64,000 nt of DNA from Adineta steineri (GCA_905250115.1 CAJNOI010000047.1:185365-249364); one strand, 5' to 3'; positions 9,595 through 25,455 are shown, numbered from the stretch's first letter. Notes: generated by a model not told the origin, from the sequence alone. Numbers and translations: made by a program.

Positions 9595-9890
9595 TAGGCA
9601 TGTAGCGAACCCGAACTACAGTTCGGGTTCGGGGTAGTTTGGACCGAACTCTAACAATCTAAGCATCGAAATGACTTTCCTGACATATGTGGAAGCATAA
9701 TAAAGGAAATTACGAAACATCAACCGAACCCGAGCTGTTCGGGTTCGGTGACCACACATGTCAAAAAAATCATTTCGATGCCTAAATTTTTGGAGGTCAG
9801 TGCATACCACCCCGAACCCGAACTCTGGAGACCGAACCCGAACCCGAACCCTAAAACCGAACCCGAACGTTCGGGTTCGCTACATGCCTA
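9595..9890. mobile_element. hAT-type MITE with 22-bp perfect terminal repeats and 8-bp target duplication
   Basis: Both ends read inward TAGGCATGTAGCGAACCCGA and two more shared bases (22 in all). The element is flanked by an exact 8-bp duplication GTGAACAC at 9587-9594 and 9891-9898. It is 296 bp long, has no transposase, and is full of internal GTTCGGGTTCGG/CCGAACCCGAAC palindromes. An 8-bp duplication with TA-starting terminal repeats points to the hAT superfamily. Intact ends and duplication suggest a fairly recent insertion. It lies in the coding exon of the NHL gene. Confidence 0.93.
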
Positions 9891-10261
9891 GTGAACACAA
9901 ATCGTGTTCGGTTAAAGACATGAATTGTCTGATGAATTGCACCGTACAAGACGAGAGCATGTTGGCCAAAGAAAGCCACAAATGCCTGTATCATCATGAG
10001 TACCTATCATATGAAAGCATCCACATGCACTGTTTGTGGAACATTCACCATACTGAGCTGTTTTCTCACATATTTGAGAGTTGATTTGAGCTATGAAAGT
10101 AATAAACTAATACATATAAACATATAAAATGGAAGAGAAATCAAACCTGTTATGCTAAGATATAAAATCAATGGATGTTAATAAAATCAGTGACAAAATT
10201 GAATAATTATTTACCTGAGAAGAATGAAAACGACGTAGCAGTAGATATTGATTGTAGCCAT

Positions 10262-11400
10262 AGTTGATTTTAGAATAAGAGAATATGATGAAAAAATGTG
10301 TGTTTTAGAAATCTAAAACACAGATAATATCTTAAGTCAGTTTAATTGAAATATAACAGATGGATCTATTCACATATCGATAAATGGAAATCTGATATTG
10401 CTTTTATTTCTTCTAATCGTTTTGATTCTATCCTATAACAAATACAATAAAAATGTGATTAAAAGATGGATAGATGATCATGTGATAAAGTTAAGACTCA
10501 ATTGGTATTAGTATATTCTTAAAAAGTGAAATATTTTTGAATAAGACTAGGCGCAGGCAGTTTTAAGATCCCGGTCGATCACCTATAAATTTTTCTTCTC
10601 TTTACTAACAAGAAAGTGATGATTGCCAGCAATATTGTCAAAGATATAGCTCTGAGGGTTTCATTGTCTTTCAATCTAAATATAAAAGAATCAGCTTTCA
10701 ATGAGCGTTCATATTATCAATGAACCGTACTATTTCAACGAACTAAAAAATGTCAAAAATCAATAATTAATTTGCAATTAAGTTTTATGCAATGTTCTGT
10801 GTATTAAAATAGATATAAATTTAGAAAAATTATGGATACTATGTTTTTTTTGGAATTATCCGTGTTTGATATAAATAGATGAAGAATTAATTCGAAACAA
10901 TATTTGAATGTATGTCAATAGATTTTTTACACATTATTAATGCTGATAAATAATTGTTTTGCTTCTTAAAAGCTTGTTCAATGTTTCTAAATAATTATCT
11001 TTCTTCATAAAACGTCTACCAATTTTATGCAATAGCAATATCCGAATCTCCTTGCTTGTGATGTAAATCACTCATTTTTAAATAATTATCAGATAAATAA
11101 CAATCATAGAGATAATTATTTAAATATTTCAATGCCTTTTGAAAATAGGATAATTTATTTTTGTCCATCTGGGTGTGGATGTCGGTGTGATTGCTCCTTT
11201 TTTTTATTCTCACACCCACACCCTCAAGATGTCTTATTATTTATTCATTTTTATTAATTATAACATATATGTTGAGTATTGTCAGTATATTAAAATTATT
11301 TAATTAATACATAACACTAATCGCTTTTAATCGGTCACGAAACAGTAATAAATAAAACAATCAAATTAATTGAAGATAATATATTTATTTAAATTTTATA
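10262..11400. other. Intergenic region, no gene seen
   Basis: AT-rich, with no frame or splice pattern I can support. It separates the NHL gene from the 3' end of the SLC45 gene and holds one telomere-like hairpin near its right end. Confidence 0.5.
11170..11225. repeat. G-rich/C-rich telomere-like hairpin
   Basis: G arm TGGGTGTGGATGTCGGTGTG and C arm CTCACACCCACACCCTC separated by about 20 T-rich bases. This is the last clear member of the hairpin family; none is seen to its right in the window. Confidence 0.65.
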
Positions 11401-13173
11401 TTAAAGATATAATACTTGTGTAGCTGAGATAGCTCCACAAACACTAAGAATACTTGCTACAATAGTTACCATAACTGTTGAATTAGCAAGATGAATAAAT
11501 GTTCCCATTGTTGATGATAAACAAAATTGAGCCAAAAATACCATACTACTTACAATAGCTACATCTGTTCCAATACCACGAATTTGTCCATTCGTATTTG
11601 TTTGTCCATACTAGACATTATCACAATAAATCAATATATTTAAAAAAAAACTATATAAACATACTGTATTAGATGCATAATATTTTGAAATAAGTAAAAA
11701 TGGAATTGTAAATAATGTTGAATAAAGAATTCCAGCTGTAGCTGAAAGAATAATAACAGCAAAACGATGTCGTAAATATCCCATTAATAACATTCCAATA
11801 GCATATATTAATTGTGAACCGATATAAACACGTTTAATACCTTTTTATTTTAAGAAAAAAAAAATAATAGGTGAAACTAAAAAAATAACAAACCAAAATA
11901 ATTATTAAGTCTTTGCATATTAAATGAATAAATTGAACATGATATTGAGTAAATTGCCATTCCCCATGAACCAAATCGTACTCCATCATTATATAATATT
12001 CTTAATGGATGTTCATAACCAAGTTTTGGATTTCCACCTAGAACAAAAATTAAATTTTGTTTCGTTAATTCATTCTTAAATATTTACCAAAAACAGCTTG
12101 TCCAACAAAATCTGTAAAATATAATGAATAAGATACAATTGCCATCCAACAAAAAAAATTTGTTAAGCAAAGCCATTTTAATGATGAAGGCATATATATA
12201 ATTGATCGAAGATAATCCATATATGATATTTTTATATTATTCGATGTTGTTAATGTATGTTCATCATGTTGTTGAATATCTTCATCGAAATTATTTATTG
12301 AATAAGTTGAAACAAGAAATTGACGTGAAGTTGATCGATTAAGATATGGTGCCATTATTGCAATATTAGTTGGTTCTTTAGCTGCTGTTACAGTTAACAT
12401 CAAACAAATTATATAAATCATCCAAACAATGGTAAAAAGAACATGAATATGATCACCAAGTATTCGAGTTAGAGCTGTTTTTTCCCATGGAATACCTCCA
12501 AGAAAATAACCTAAACTACCACCAAGACCAGCCATTGCTGTAAATGTTGTAAGACCTAATGATTGTTGTTCGGGATTTGTAACATCAAGTAAATAAGCTC
12601 GACTTGGACTTTGACATGCATCACAATCAAGATCAAGTAAAATAACACCAAGTATAGTTATTATTGTACCAACTTTATGTGTTAAAAATGGTAAAGATGT
12701 TTGATTTATAGATGTATAATTTAAATCACCAAACCATTGTCCAATTGTACGACCTGATTATCAATAAAATATTTTACTATATTATTAATAAAAAAAAAAG
12801 AATTTTATTTACCATTTGCAACTAATAAAAGACCAATTAAAATGCCAATTGAATAAATGATAATAAATGGACGTCGTCGTCCAATACGTGTATTACATTT
12901 ATCACTCAATGAACCAAGTATAGGTACAAGAAAAAATCCAATTAATGGTGGTAAACACCATATCCATGTCATAAATATGACAGGTAAACCTAATTGAAGA
13001 AGTATCGGCGATACAAATGCCGTTTCAGCAGCATAACAAAATTCAATACCACATACGACCGCACTTAAACGTACAAGATCTAATTTACTCTTATGATTTT
13101 CTTCAGTTTCATAAGCAAATTGTTCATAAGAATCACGATGAGTTTGAACACGTCGTTTAAAAAAGTCGACCAT
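11401..13173 (-). CDS. SLC45-family proton-coupled sugar transporter
   Basis: Five exons (12813-13173, 12088-12753, 11894-12037, 11665-11840, 11401-11610) join in phase with GT-AG introns to give 518 residues. The first exon has the family opening VCGIEFCYAAETAFVSPILL and the loop signature GSLSDKCNTRIGRRRPFII (RxGRRRP), as in SLC45A1/A2/A4. Exon 2 has LGVILLDLDCDACQSPSRAYLLD and GLGGSLGYFLGGIPW, also diagnostic. A cytosolic loop of about 70 residues separates the two six-helix halves. SLC45 proteins carry sucrose or hexose with protons across plasma or organelle membranes. Length and helix pattern look complete. It stands head-to-head with the collagen gene across a 0.9 kb gap. Which subfamily member it is cannot be resolved by eye. 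Confidence 0.92.
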
Positions 13174-14092
13174 TGTTGTCTGTTATTTAATTATTCTCAA
13201 ATGATATAGATATATATAAATGTAAGAAAATTTCTCTGGCAAAAATATAATAAATTATTATATTATTGATCCTTTATAATAATGTCACGCAAACTGTCAC
13301 TCCTTTTTTTTTCTTCTCATGTCACTCAACTAATCTTTGTGCAGCATCGAATATGATTTTGCATGATTAATTGTGTTTTCAATTAAGAAAAAAAAAAATA
13401 TAATCGAACGATATTGTTGATTAAAATTATCTATAGAATTCATATATTATTCTCAGGAGAAAAATATTAATCAAGTCCATTGATTTTTATCTTTTAAGAA
13501 AAATTCAAGATTTTTATCTTTAATATTAATTACAATGTTACAAAATAATTTAGTCAGACAAAGAAAAATGTTAATTTACATTTTTTCTTATGCAAAAACA
13601 CATTCAGTAATAGTTATACACGTACATCAATCCATCTGTCAATCTGTTAGATAACTTGATATAGAACTAAAGTACAGAAAAAGAAGACACATACAAGAAC
13701 GATACAACAGGAACAGAGTATATGCAAAAAAGAAAGATATAATACAATTGTCATTGTCGACAGATTGTGCGGTTGAATAAATTATTGTTTGCTGCTGTGT
13801 CTTATACATATACCAATGAAAGATATAATTGAGAAAGTATTTATAGAAGAATATGATAGAAGATGATTATTATTGTACAATGTATCATATTGAATTTTTT
13901 TGTTGTTGTAGATTAAGATATAAGAGATTATATATTATATATAGTGAGATATTGTATTAGATTTTGTTTTTTTTCTCTCTGAAAGAATATATTTGATAAT
14001 ATTAGTTTATCAAGGATGTTCTCAAGGTCATATTTGATAGTACAAGATTGCGTCATCTAGATTTTTAGATATAATTTGTAAATAGATTTAAA
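13174..14092. promoter_or_regulatory. Divergent intergenic region between SLC45 and collagen genes
   Basis: AT-rich, no coding signal. It must hold both promoters, but I see no named motif. A long T-rich stretch precedes the collagen start. Confidence 0.4.
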
Positions 14093-17000
14093 ATGTTACA
14101 TGTTGAACGTCATTTCTTGTTATTTCTTTGTTTTTCAATAATACGTGGACAAATTAATATTTGTAAGTTTATTTATAAACAATTAGTTTTTCTTCGAATT
14201 GATTCTTTTGTGTCTTTTATAGTTCAAGGATCAGAAGGAAGAATTGGATGTGTGTCAGATGATGGTCGACGTATGTCATCATTGTTTAATTATATTGAAA
14301 TGAAATTAAATAGATTATTAAATATTTAGTTATTCCTGTTGGCGAAAAAGAATATATATCACCTACTAATGTTTGTGATTTATGTCGATGCGAAAGCGAT
14401 CAAGCCTTTGTATGTGATAGTCGTTGCGACGTGGTTGCTGCGTCAAGCAATTGTACAGAAATTGAAAAGATTGACAATCATGATCCAGTATGTCCATGTC
14501 TTGTTTGTCCAGAAGAACAAGGTAATAAAAAGATTATTTTTGATCATCAAATTTAGTTTTTTATTAGAATACTGGAAACGACGATGGTCAAAATTAGAAC
14601 TAATAAATGTTGTAACTAGTACTTCTCCTATGATTACTACTACTTCAGAAATAACGTATTCTACGACTCAAGAAGTAACAACTACGGAAACAACTATAAC
14701 TACAACGGAGTTACTTGAAACAACTACAGAGTTAACGACTACATTACCTACTGAGTTGCCTATTATCACAACACATGTGGAAATATTTACTACAACTTCT
14801 TTGGAATTACTTACAACGTCAGTTCCAGAATTAACTACGACTACGATTCCAGAGATACCCACAACGATAGTTACTACTGATTCACCTACTACAATTACTA
14901 CTGAAGAAACTACTATAACTACAACTGAATTACCTACCACAACTGTTGCTGAAGAATTAATGACAACTACTGCTACTACTGAAGAGACTACAATTACTAC
15001 TATTACTACTGAAGAACCTACTATAACTACTACAGAATCACCAATAATAACTACTACTGAAGAATCTACCACATTTACTACTGAAGAACTCACTACATTC
15101 ACAACTACGAGAACTACTACTACTACTACACCTATTCTAACGACAAGCATAACAACCACAACTACTCTGACGACTACTACCACCACTCCTACAACAGTGA
15201 CTAGTACTACAACAACAACAACTACCACTACTACTACTAGTACTGTATCAACATTTAGTTCCACTACGGAGAAATTTAAGTCAAGATCTCCAATAATACC
15301 ACCTCGAAAGTTTACTAGTACTCGAAGTTCAACACGAAAATCTTCAACAACAACAACAACAACAACAACTTCATTTGCATCGACTACCCAAACAATATCT
15401 ACTACTACCACTACAGCTATCTACTGGATTCCTGGACCTATAGGTTTACCTGGTATTGATGGAATGCCAGGATCTCCTGGTTCGCCAGGTTCTGTAGGAA
15501 GCATATCAGAAACAAGTGGTACAGGAGTAAGATATTTTATATTGAATATTTCATTGATTATCATCATTTGTTTAGACTGGTTATGATCTTGAACATTATC
15601 GCAAAGAAGATATTCGTACTATGATTCAACGTCATTTACTCATGCATGTCTATAATCCATCACAATTTTTCAGAGGTCGAATACCATTGATATCTTCTTC
15701 ACCATATATTTCCTATATTCAATTACCAGCTGGAATGCCTGGACAACGTAAGAGAATTTAAAAAAATATGATATATATATATATATTTGTTTGTTTCAGC
15801 TGGTCTCGACGGTGTACAAGGTTTACCGGTTTGTAAAAATACTTAGTGTAACTTTTCAATTTTTTTTCAATTTTATTTAAAGGGTCCAGAAGGTATGATG
15901 GGTGATTATGGTATGCCTGGAGATCGAGGTTTACCAGTGCGTAATACTACAATATATTTATAATCATTATTTCATATGTTCATTTATCATCATAGGGAAA
16001 TATTGGTGAACCAGGTTTTGATGGACCAAGTGGAAGTGTTGGACGAAAAGTATATTTATACTATTAATTTGTTGAACAATATGATCTAGAACTTTTTCAT
16101 TTATTAGGGATGGATTGGAAGAGTTGGAAGAAAAGGTGAGAAAGGTATTGAAGGTTTCCAGGTTAGCTGAATATATTAAAATAAAAAAAAGAGTTAATCT
16201 CATAAATTATAGGGGGAAATTGGTCCGATTGGTGTTCCTGGTGTTATTGGTATTAAAGGTCTGTTGATTATCTTATTTTTATATGTTAGAAAAGTTTATT
16301 TCTAGGTGAAATTGTAAGAAGTTTGACATATATTGTATAACTATAACAAAGAAGAATATTTTTACAGGGTTCCATTGGAGAAAAAGGATATATAGGAGAA
16401 ATAGGTAAACAAGGAGAAAAAGGTGATCAAGGAGAAGAAGGAGAACGAGGATCACTTGGAGAGACTGGTCATCAAGGTAGAATTGGTCCGATTGGTATTG
16501 AAGGTGGTCAAGGAGTAAAAGGTAAATATTTTATTATAAAATAATTATTAAATTTATTTGAGCGCTTCTAGGTGAACAAGGCTCGGCTGGAACAGGTTTG
16601 TTATGATTTATTTTGATTATAAATATTTTTGTTTATTGTTAATTATAGTTGGTCATCAAGGTAAAATCGGTCAAAAAGGTCACAAGGGTGAACGAGGTTT
16701 AAAAGGTGACCAAGGAGAGCAAGGACCTGTGGTAAATAATTAAAACTCTATATCTTCTATAAAATAAATATTGAACTAGGGACGAAGAGGCAAGACGGGT
16801 ATACGTGGACCTATTGGTATTCTAGGTGATATTGGTGAAAAGGTAAGAATCAGTCAGTGTTCAATTGTTTTATGATATATGCCATCAATCATTTAGGGTA
16901 AATCTGGTCTTGTTGGTCGTAAGGGTGAGCGTGGAAATCAAGGTGAAACAGGAATTCAAGGACCGCAAGGAGCTCGGGGAGATGTTGGTAACAAAGGATT

Positions 17001-20000
17001 ACAAGGTCTTAAAGGATATCGAGGACCTAAAGGATTTAAAGGTGACCGAGGTTATAAAGGTATTGAAGGTGATGTTGGTATAGATGGAAACAAAGTAAAT
17101 AATTAACCATTTCTGATAAAAAAAATTGTTTTTCTAACTAGGGAAAGATAGGTATTAAAGGAGGTAAAGGTGATGTTGGACCTATTGGTCTCAAAGGTAT
17201 TACAGGTGTCCGGTAATTATCACAATTAATTTTTACTATATTGTTTGATCATTATTTTTCTATAGAGGTGCCGAAGGTATAATGGGACCAAATGGTGATA
17301 AGGTAAATACTTCAATTGATTTATGAAAGGTATAGAATATAATTTCATAATAGGGTGATAAAGGCAATAAAGGATTTCAGTAAGAAATTTTGGCTTTTTA
17401 TTAATTGAAATGTATACAATAGAAATTATAATATATAGAGGTGAACAAGGAATTATTGGTTCTATTGGCAAAATTGGTTTTACTGGAAAACGAGGTCCAA
17501 TAGGTGACATAGGACAGAAAGGTCTTATTAATTTGTTAAGAAAATATTGAAGATAATATTTATATTCTATGTATAGGTGATAAAGGTGTTAAAGGAATTG
17601 TAGGCGAAAAAGGTTCTACAGGTTTTGTTGGTGCTCAAGGTATTGTTGGTGAACAAGGTATACAAGGACCTATCGGGAATCAAGTAAAGTATCAACAAAG
17701 ATTCATATGAATCTTTCAATTATAGTTTAATATTTTATTTAGGGTGCAAAAGGTTATGAAGGTATTAAAGGTGAAGTAGGAATAATCGGACAAGTAGGCT
17801 CAAAGGTAACTCTACAAAAAAATGTTTTTTTTAACATAATAACCTTACGTAACTATTCAGGGCATTGAAGGACCTATTGGAATTGTTGGTATCAAAGGTA
17901 AACAAGGTGATATGGGCATTCAAGGGGAGAAAGGAGAACATGGTGATCGTGGTTTCACTGGTGATAAAGGTGAACAAGGTATACAGGTAAACCTTACATA
18001 TACATATTATTATTTTTTTATTTATTAAAGTCGTAATTGAATTTGTAGGGAATAATCGGTCCGCAAGGTATTACGGGTATCATTGGAGATATAGGAAATA
18101 GGTTAGATATTTTATTATATTATATTGAAATCATTGTATGATGAATCTTTTTTTTATAGAGGACCTATTGGTAATATTGGTCGAAAAGTAAGACTTGTTA
18201 TCGTAATTCATAATAGTTAGTATCGAGAGATTCTTTTCAGGGAATTAAAGGAGATATAGGTGATCAAGGTTTTACAGGCGATGTTGGTCCTCTAGGTAAT
18301 GTTTGATGAATACATAAGTTTCTGATATAAAAATAATTTAGGACCCAAGGGTGAAAAAGGTTCAAAAGGAATAACTGGTGATATCGGACCACAGGTAAAA
18401 GAACAAAAAAAACGTCTATTTTAATTAAGTATAGATTTATTTTCTAGGGAGATGTAAGTAATTGATTGAAGAACTCATTAAAGATTGTAACTATATTAAT
18501 AATAGATCGGTTCAAAAGGTGATATTGGTATAACAGGACCAAAAGGTATATCTATTTTCGATAAATATATATGTGTACTATTCATCGAATATTTGTTACA
18601 GGAAATATGGGTGATCAAGGTCCTCAAGGACCAATAGGATTACAAGGTGATATAGGTGCCCAAGGATCAACAGGTGATGTTGGTATTAAAGGAATACAAG
18701 GAGATATTGGTATCGTGGGTGATTTAGGAGAAAAAGGCATAGAAGGTACATTATATAAAATTTCAATATTTAAATACAATCTTTTCATTTATATTCTAGG
18801 TGAAAAAGGAATTATTGGAGTAACTGGTCAGAAAGGTCAAAAAGGTATACGTGGACCAATTGGTCCAAAAGGTGATAAAGGTTTAATGGGCGATATTGGA
18901 CTTGTTGGTGAACAAGGAATACAAGGTCCAGTTGGACCAGAAGGTATAGCTGGTATAAAAGGAGTAAGTTTTACACAAATTATAATTTTGTTCTCTACAA
19001 TAAAATTGTAGATCATCGGTATCAAAGGAATCAAGGGAATTATAGGAAAAAAAGGTGCTCTTGGACCTCAGGGTCCAACAGGTGACAAAGGAGCACGTAA
19101 GTATTATTGTTCATTATGAAAAATATCTATGAATTCTTTTTTTTTAAAGAGGGAATCAAAGGTATTGTTGGTGATCAAGGCAATATTGGTGCTAAAGTAA
19201 ATCATTTATTTCAATGAAAACTATAAAACGGAAAAGTATTTTATTTTAGGGTTATAATGGATCTGTTGGTTTACCTGGTCTAGCAGGTGCTCGAGGTCCT
19301 GGTGGTTTTGTTGGTGAAAAAGGTTATGGTGGTAGTCGTGGAAGCCGGTAAGAATTATTGAAATCATATCAACATTATTGTGAAATATTTCTAGTGGTCC
19401 TATGGGAATACAAGGCGAAGCCGGTTTAGAAGGTGAAGAAGGTCCATCTGGCAATGTAAGATAAAATTTTCTTTGAAATTAATTTTAATTCTATTTTCTT
19501 TCCATATAATTTACAATAGGTTGGAGAACCTGGAGAAGATGGTAAGTAATATTTAAGAAACAGATAAAGTACTATATGTTTTTTTGGAATTCATTTAAAA
19601 GGAGCATCAGGTAGTAGTGGTAATCCAGGTCAACGCGGAGCTCGTGGTATGTACAAAATAGATTTAATAAATTTGTTTATTATTATGTTTTTAGGTGATG
19701 GTGGAACTATTGGTCCACCAGGTCCTCCTGGTCCTTCCAGCGCATCACCTACAAAATTGAATAGTGCTACTCTAATGAATCTTTTTGCTACAAGTACACA
19801 ATTGGCACAATTATTTAATACATCAGCATCAGATAGATACAAAAATCTTGATATTTTCGCTCGTTTTAAAACGGATGAAAATCCAATGAAAATGGCTTCC
19901 AAATTTCTCAATGATCTTAAAAATTTATCGACTAAAATTACATTAAAAACTAAACCTGATGGTAGTCAAATGTATCCTGCTCGAAGTTGTCGAGATATTG

Positions 20001-20671
20001 CTGATTATTATCCTGAAAAACCTAATGGTTAAAATAATTTAGTTTTTTTAAACAATATTTCTTTTTTTTTATTATAGGACTTTATTTTATTGATCCAAAT
20101 GAAGGTTCAAAAATCGATGCTTTACTTGTTTATTGTAAATTAACTGAACGATTAACATGTATTAATTCAACAAATGAATTAATTCAATCAAAAATATTTC
20201 TACAAAATTCAATTCATTATGGAAAACATACACGATTAATGTCTAATCTTCTTCAACAATCTGAAGTATAATAACAAAAAAGCAAATAAAATTCATGTTC
20301 TGTTTTTTTTTAAATTTTAGTTCAATTATGATATTGAAACAATTCAATTACGTTTTCTTCGAATGCTTTCCGAATATGGCTCACAAAATATCACATTTAA
20401 TTGTCAAAATACATTGGTTGATACATTAAAACATGATATTAAATTACGAACTAAGAATGGAATGATCTACCAAATGAAATCATTGAATGATGATTCATTA
20501 AAATATAATATAATTAAAGATGAATGTAAAGTAAATTTTCATGGTCAAACAGTAATATCAATTCAAACAAATAAATCTGTACGTTTACCAATAATTGATA
20601 TTGAATTTTTCAATCTATTCAATCAAAATCAAGATTTTAATATTCATATTGGACCTGTTTGTTTTTCTTAA
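14093..20671 (+). CDS. Fibrillar collagen with VWC domain, Thr-rich stretch and COLFI C-propeptide
   Basis: Exon 1 encodes a signal peptide (HFLLFLCFSIIRGQ). Exons 2-3 give a VWC-type domain with ten cysteines (GCVSDDGRR, CDLCRC, CPCLVC), as in N-propeptides of several fibrillar collagens. About 260 residues of Thr-rich mucin-like sequence follow (14600-15420). Then comes a Gly-X-Y helix in a few dozen short exons (15430-19740) with introns of 40-70 bp. The C-terminus is a COLFI domain: YPARSCRDI, LYFIDPNEGSKIDALLVYC, QLRFLRMLSEYGSQNIT, SVRLPIIDI, GPVCFS. It should trimerise and be secreted as extracellular matrix. Six COLFI cysteines remain; the two positions that make interchain bonds in vertebrate chains are not Cys. 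The helix is poor in proline and rich in GEKG/GDKG. Several exons are exactly 54 bp. Exon joins are approximate outside the ends. Confidence 0.93.
16306..16313 (+). other. 8-nt micro-exon in the collagen helix
   Basis: GTGAAATT lies between acceptor TCTAG and donor GTAAGA. With the preceding 46-nt exon (16213-16258) it sums to 54 nt and keeps the Gly-X-Y frame. Leaving it out would shift the frame. Confidence 0.7.
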
Positions 20672-20892
20672 TAATTAAATATGTTTTTATATTTTTCTAC
20701 TTTTTTATATAATAAACAAACGTATTTTATTGCAGATAAAAGGAAGCAAAATGTATATTATCAAAATGACAACAATACACTTTTTAATAGATTAAATCTC
20801 ATGACTAAATAATATAGAAAAGGAATTTCAATCACACAAAATATATATCGGAAAGTTAAAACTAAAAAGCGAAATTTAAACTAAGTCTATTT

Positions 20893-23542
<2,650 letters not shown>

Positions 23543-24795
23543 TCTTTTTTTTAGTTTAGATAAAAAAATATTGGCGGGGTCACAACAAACACATATACGA
23601 CCAAAACAAAAAAAAAGAATAAATGTGTCTAAGAGGAAAAAGAGAACAACATTATATTCACTATGACGTTCTATTTTTTTCTCTTTTTTTTTCCTTGGTT
23701 TATTATGCTTTTTTTTCCTATGAAACCATAAATCGATCAAGTAAAAGCGTTGTTAACTTCGGACTTTATGGATTTCAAGGGTTTTAATTCCTAATCTTAG
23801 ATATATTGATATTTTTTACAATCTATTTTATGCACTTGTTGTATTAAGTCAATAGACTTATCTTTATGAATAATATATAAGATAGCAAAGAAAGTACTTT
23901 TATTTCATTTTAATGATCAAACGATATCACACGGTTTTACGTGACTAACATTCGAATTCATACTATCGTTTTTATCAAAAAAGATCCATTATTTCTCTTT
24001 TGTTTTAAAAAAATTATCCTATATGTCAAAGAAAAGAATTGTGCCAAGTACAAATTGCATTAAGGAAAAAGAAAGGAAGAAGAAGAAGAAGAAAAAAAAG
24101 AAAGGATTGATTAAAGACAGAATACATCAGAGTATTTTGCCTGGAAAAATATAATTTCCATCTGATGGACTATACCAGATGATAAGAAAGAAAAAGGAAC
24201 ATATGGGCTGTTTTTCTCTTCTTTTTGACAGCGGTAGATTTGTTTATATTTCTGTAGAAAAAATATTGATTAAGAACTAAGATATATAATCTACATCAAG
24301 TGCAAATCAAGTCTTATCTAATTAAACTATTATCCCGCGCAAATCAAAAAAGAATCTTTCTATGACCTTTTAAGTAGGTCAACATAACAAATATATTCAT
24401 ATCATTCCTATGTATTCATATTACATTTCGCTATATCAATAAAAACAAATGTAGAATTTCCTCGATTCCATATAAATTTTATAGCTGACAGTCACGTCAT
24501 CTGCAAAAATCCATAGAATATTATCAAGTAATCCATTCGTCATACAGCGCTACTATCGTTAATTATTAAAATTATATTTTAAAATCATTAAATTCAGTTA
24601 ATTTCGACATATTTTTATTTAAATAGTTCATCTATTTAATAATTTCATATTTGTAACTCATGGAGGTTTTCTATACTTAGTAAACATTCGATATGGTAGC
24701 GATAATGTTGTTCATTTTTATTTATTGTTTTTCCTATTAAATGAATATAGTATCATACTTTTTTTTCTTTTATAGATATTTTAGTAGTACCCATC
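23543..24795. promoter_or_regulatory. Divergent intergenic region between NT5C2 and UBA52
   Basis: AT-rich with purine runs (about 24065-24105). No gene seen. A pyrimidine-rich tract ending in TATAG at 24771-24775, 20 bases before the UBA52 ATG, looks like a splice acceptor for a 5' leader exon or for spliced-leader addition. Confidence 0.45.

Positions 24796-25455
<660 letters not shown>

Larger units (their letters stand above)
8483..10261 (-). pseudogene. Secreted Cys-rich NHL-repeat protein gene, apparently disrupted
   Basis: A signal-peptide exon is likely at 10215-10261 (MATINIYCYVVFILL). A Cys-rich exon (about 9511-10090) reads CEKTAQYGEC...ACGCFHMIG...DNSC...NTICVHHPQCDDFPLCYP. A last exon (8483-9427) encodes at least five NHL beta-propeller repeats, each with AGGNGxGxQxNQL and a D-x-x-N-x-I-x-I-A-D-x-x-N-H-R-I/V strand pattern. 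The intron 9428-9510 joins in phase. NHL propellers bind ligands; the function of this secreted type is unknown. Two lesions hit the Cys-rich exon: an in-frame TAA at 9912-9914 and a MITE at 9595-9890. The join from the signal exon is also out of phase by one base as I read it. The propeller exon itself is open apart from the 10-N gap. Confidence 0.7.

Noticed and set aside
9758-10084. Plus-strand frame with Cys and His residues (MNCLMNCTVQDES)
   Set aside because: It is antisense to the Cys-rich exon of the NHL gene and starts inside the MITE; the minus strand has splice sites and a patterned Cys domain.
14668-15411. Long Val-rich open frame on the minus strand
   Set aside because: It is the antisense of the Thr-codon run in the collagen gene (ACN read as NGT) and has no start context or domain.
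17226-19454. Pro-rich minus-strand frames such as GPIGP- and SPSKP-like stretches
   Set aside because: Antisense of Gly-X-Y codons in the collagen helix (GGN read as NCC).
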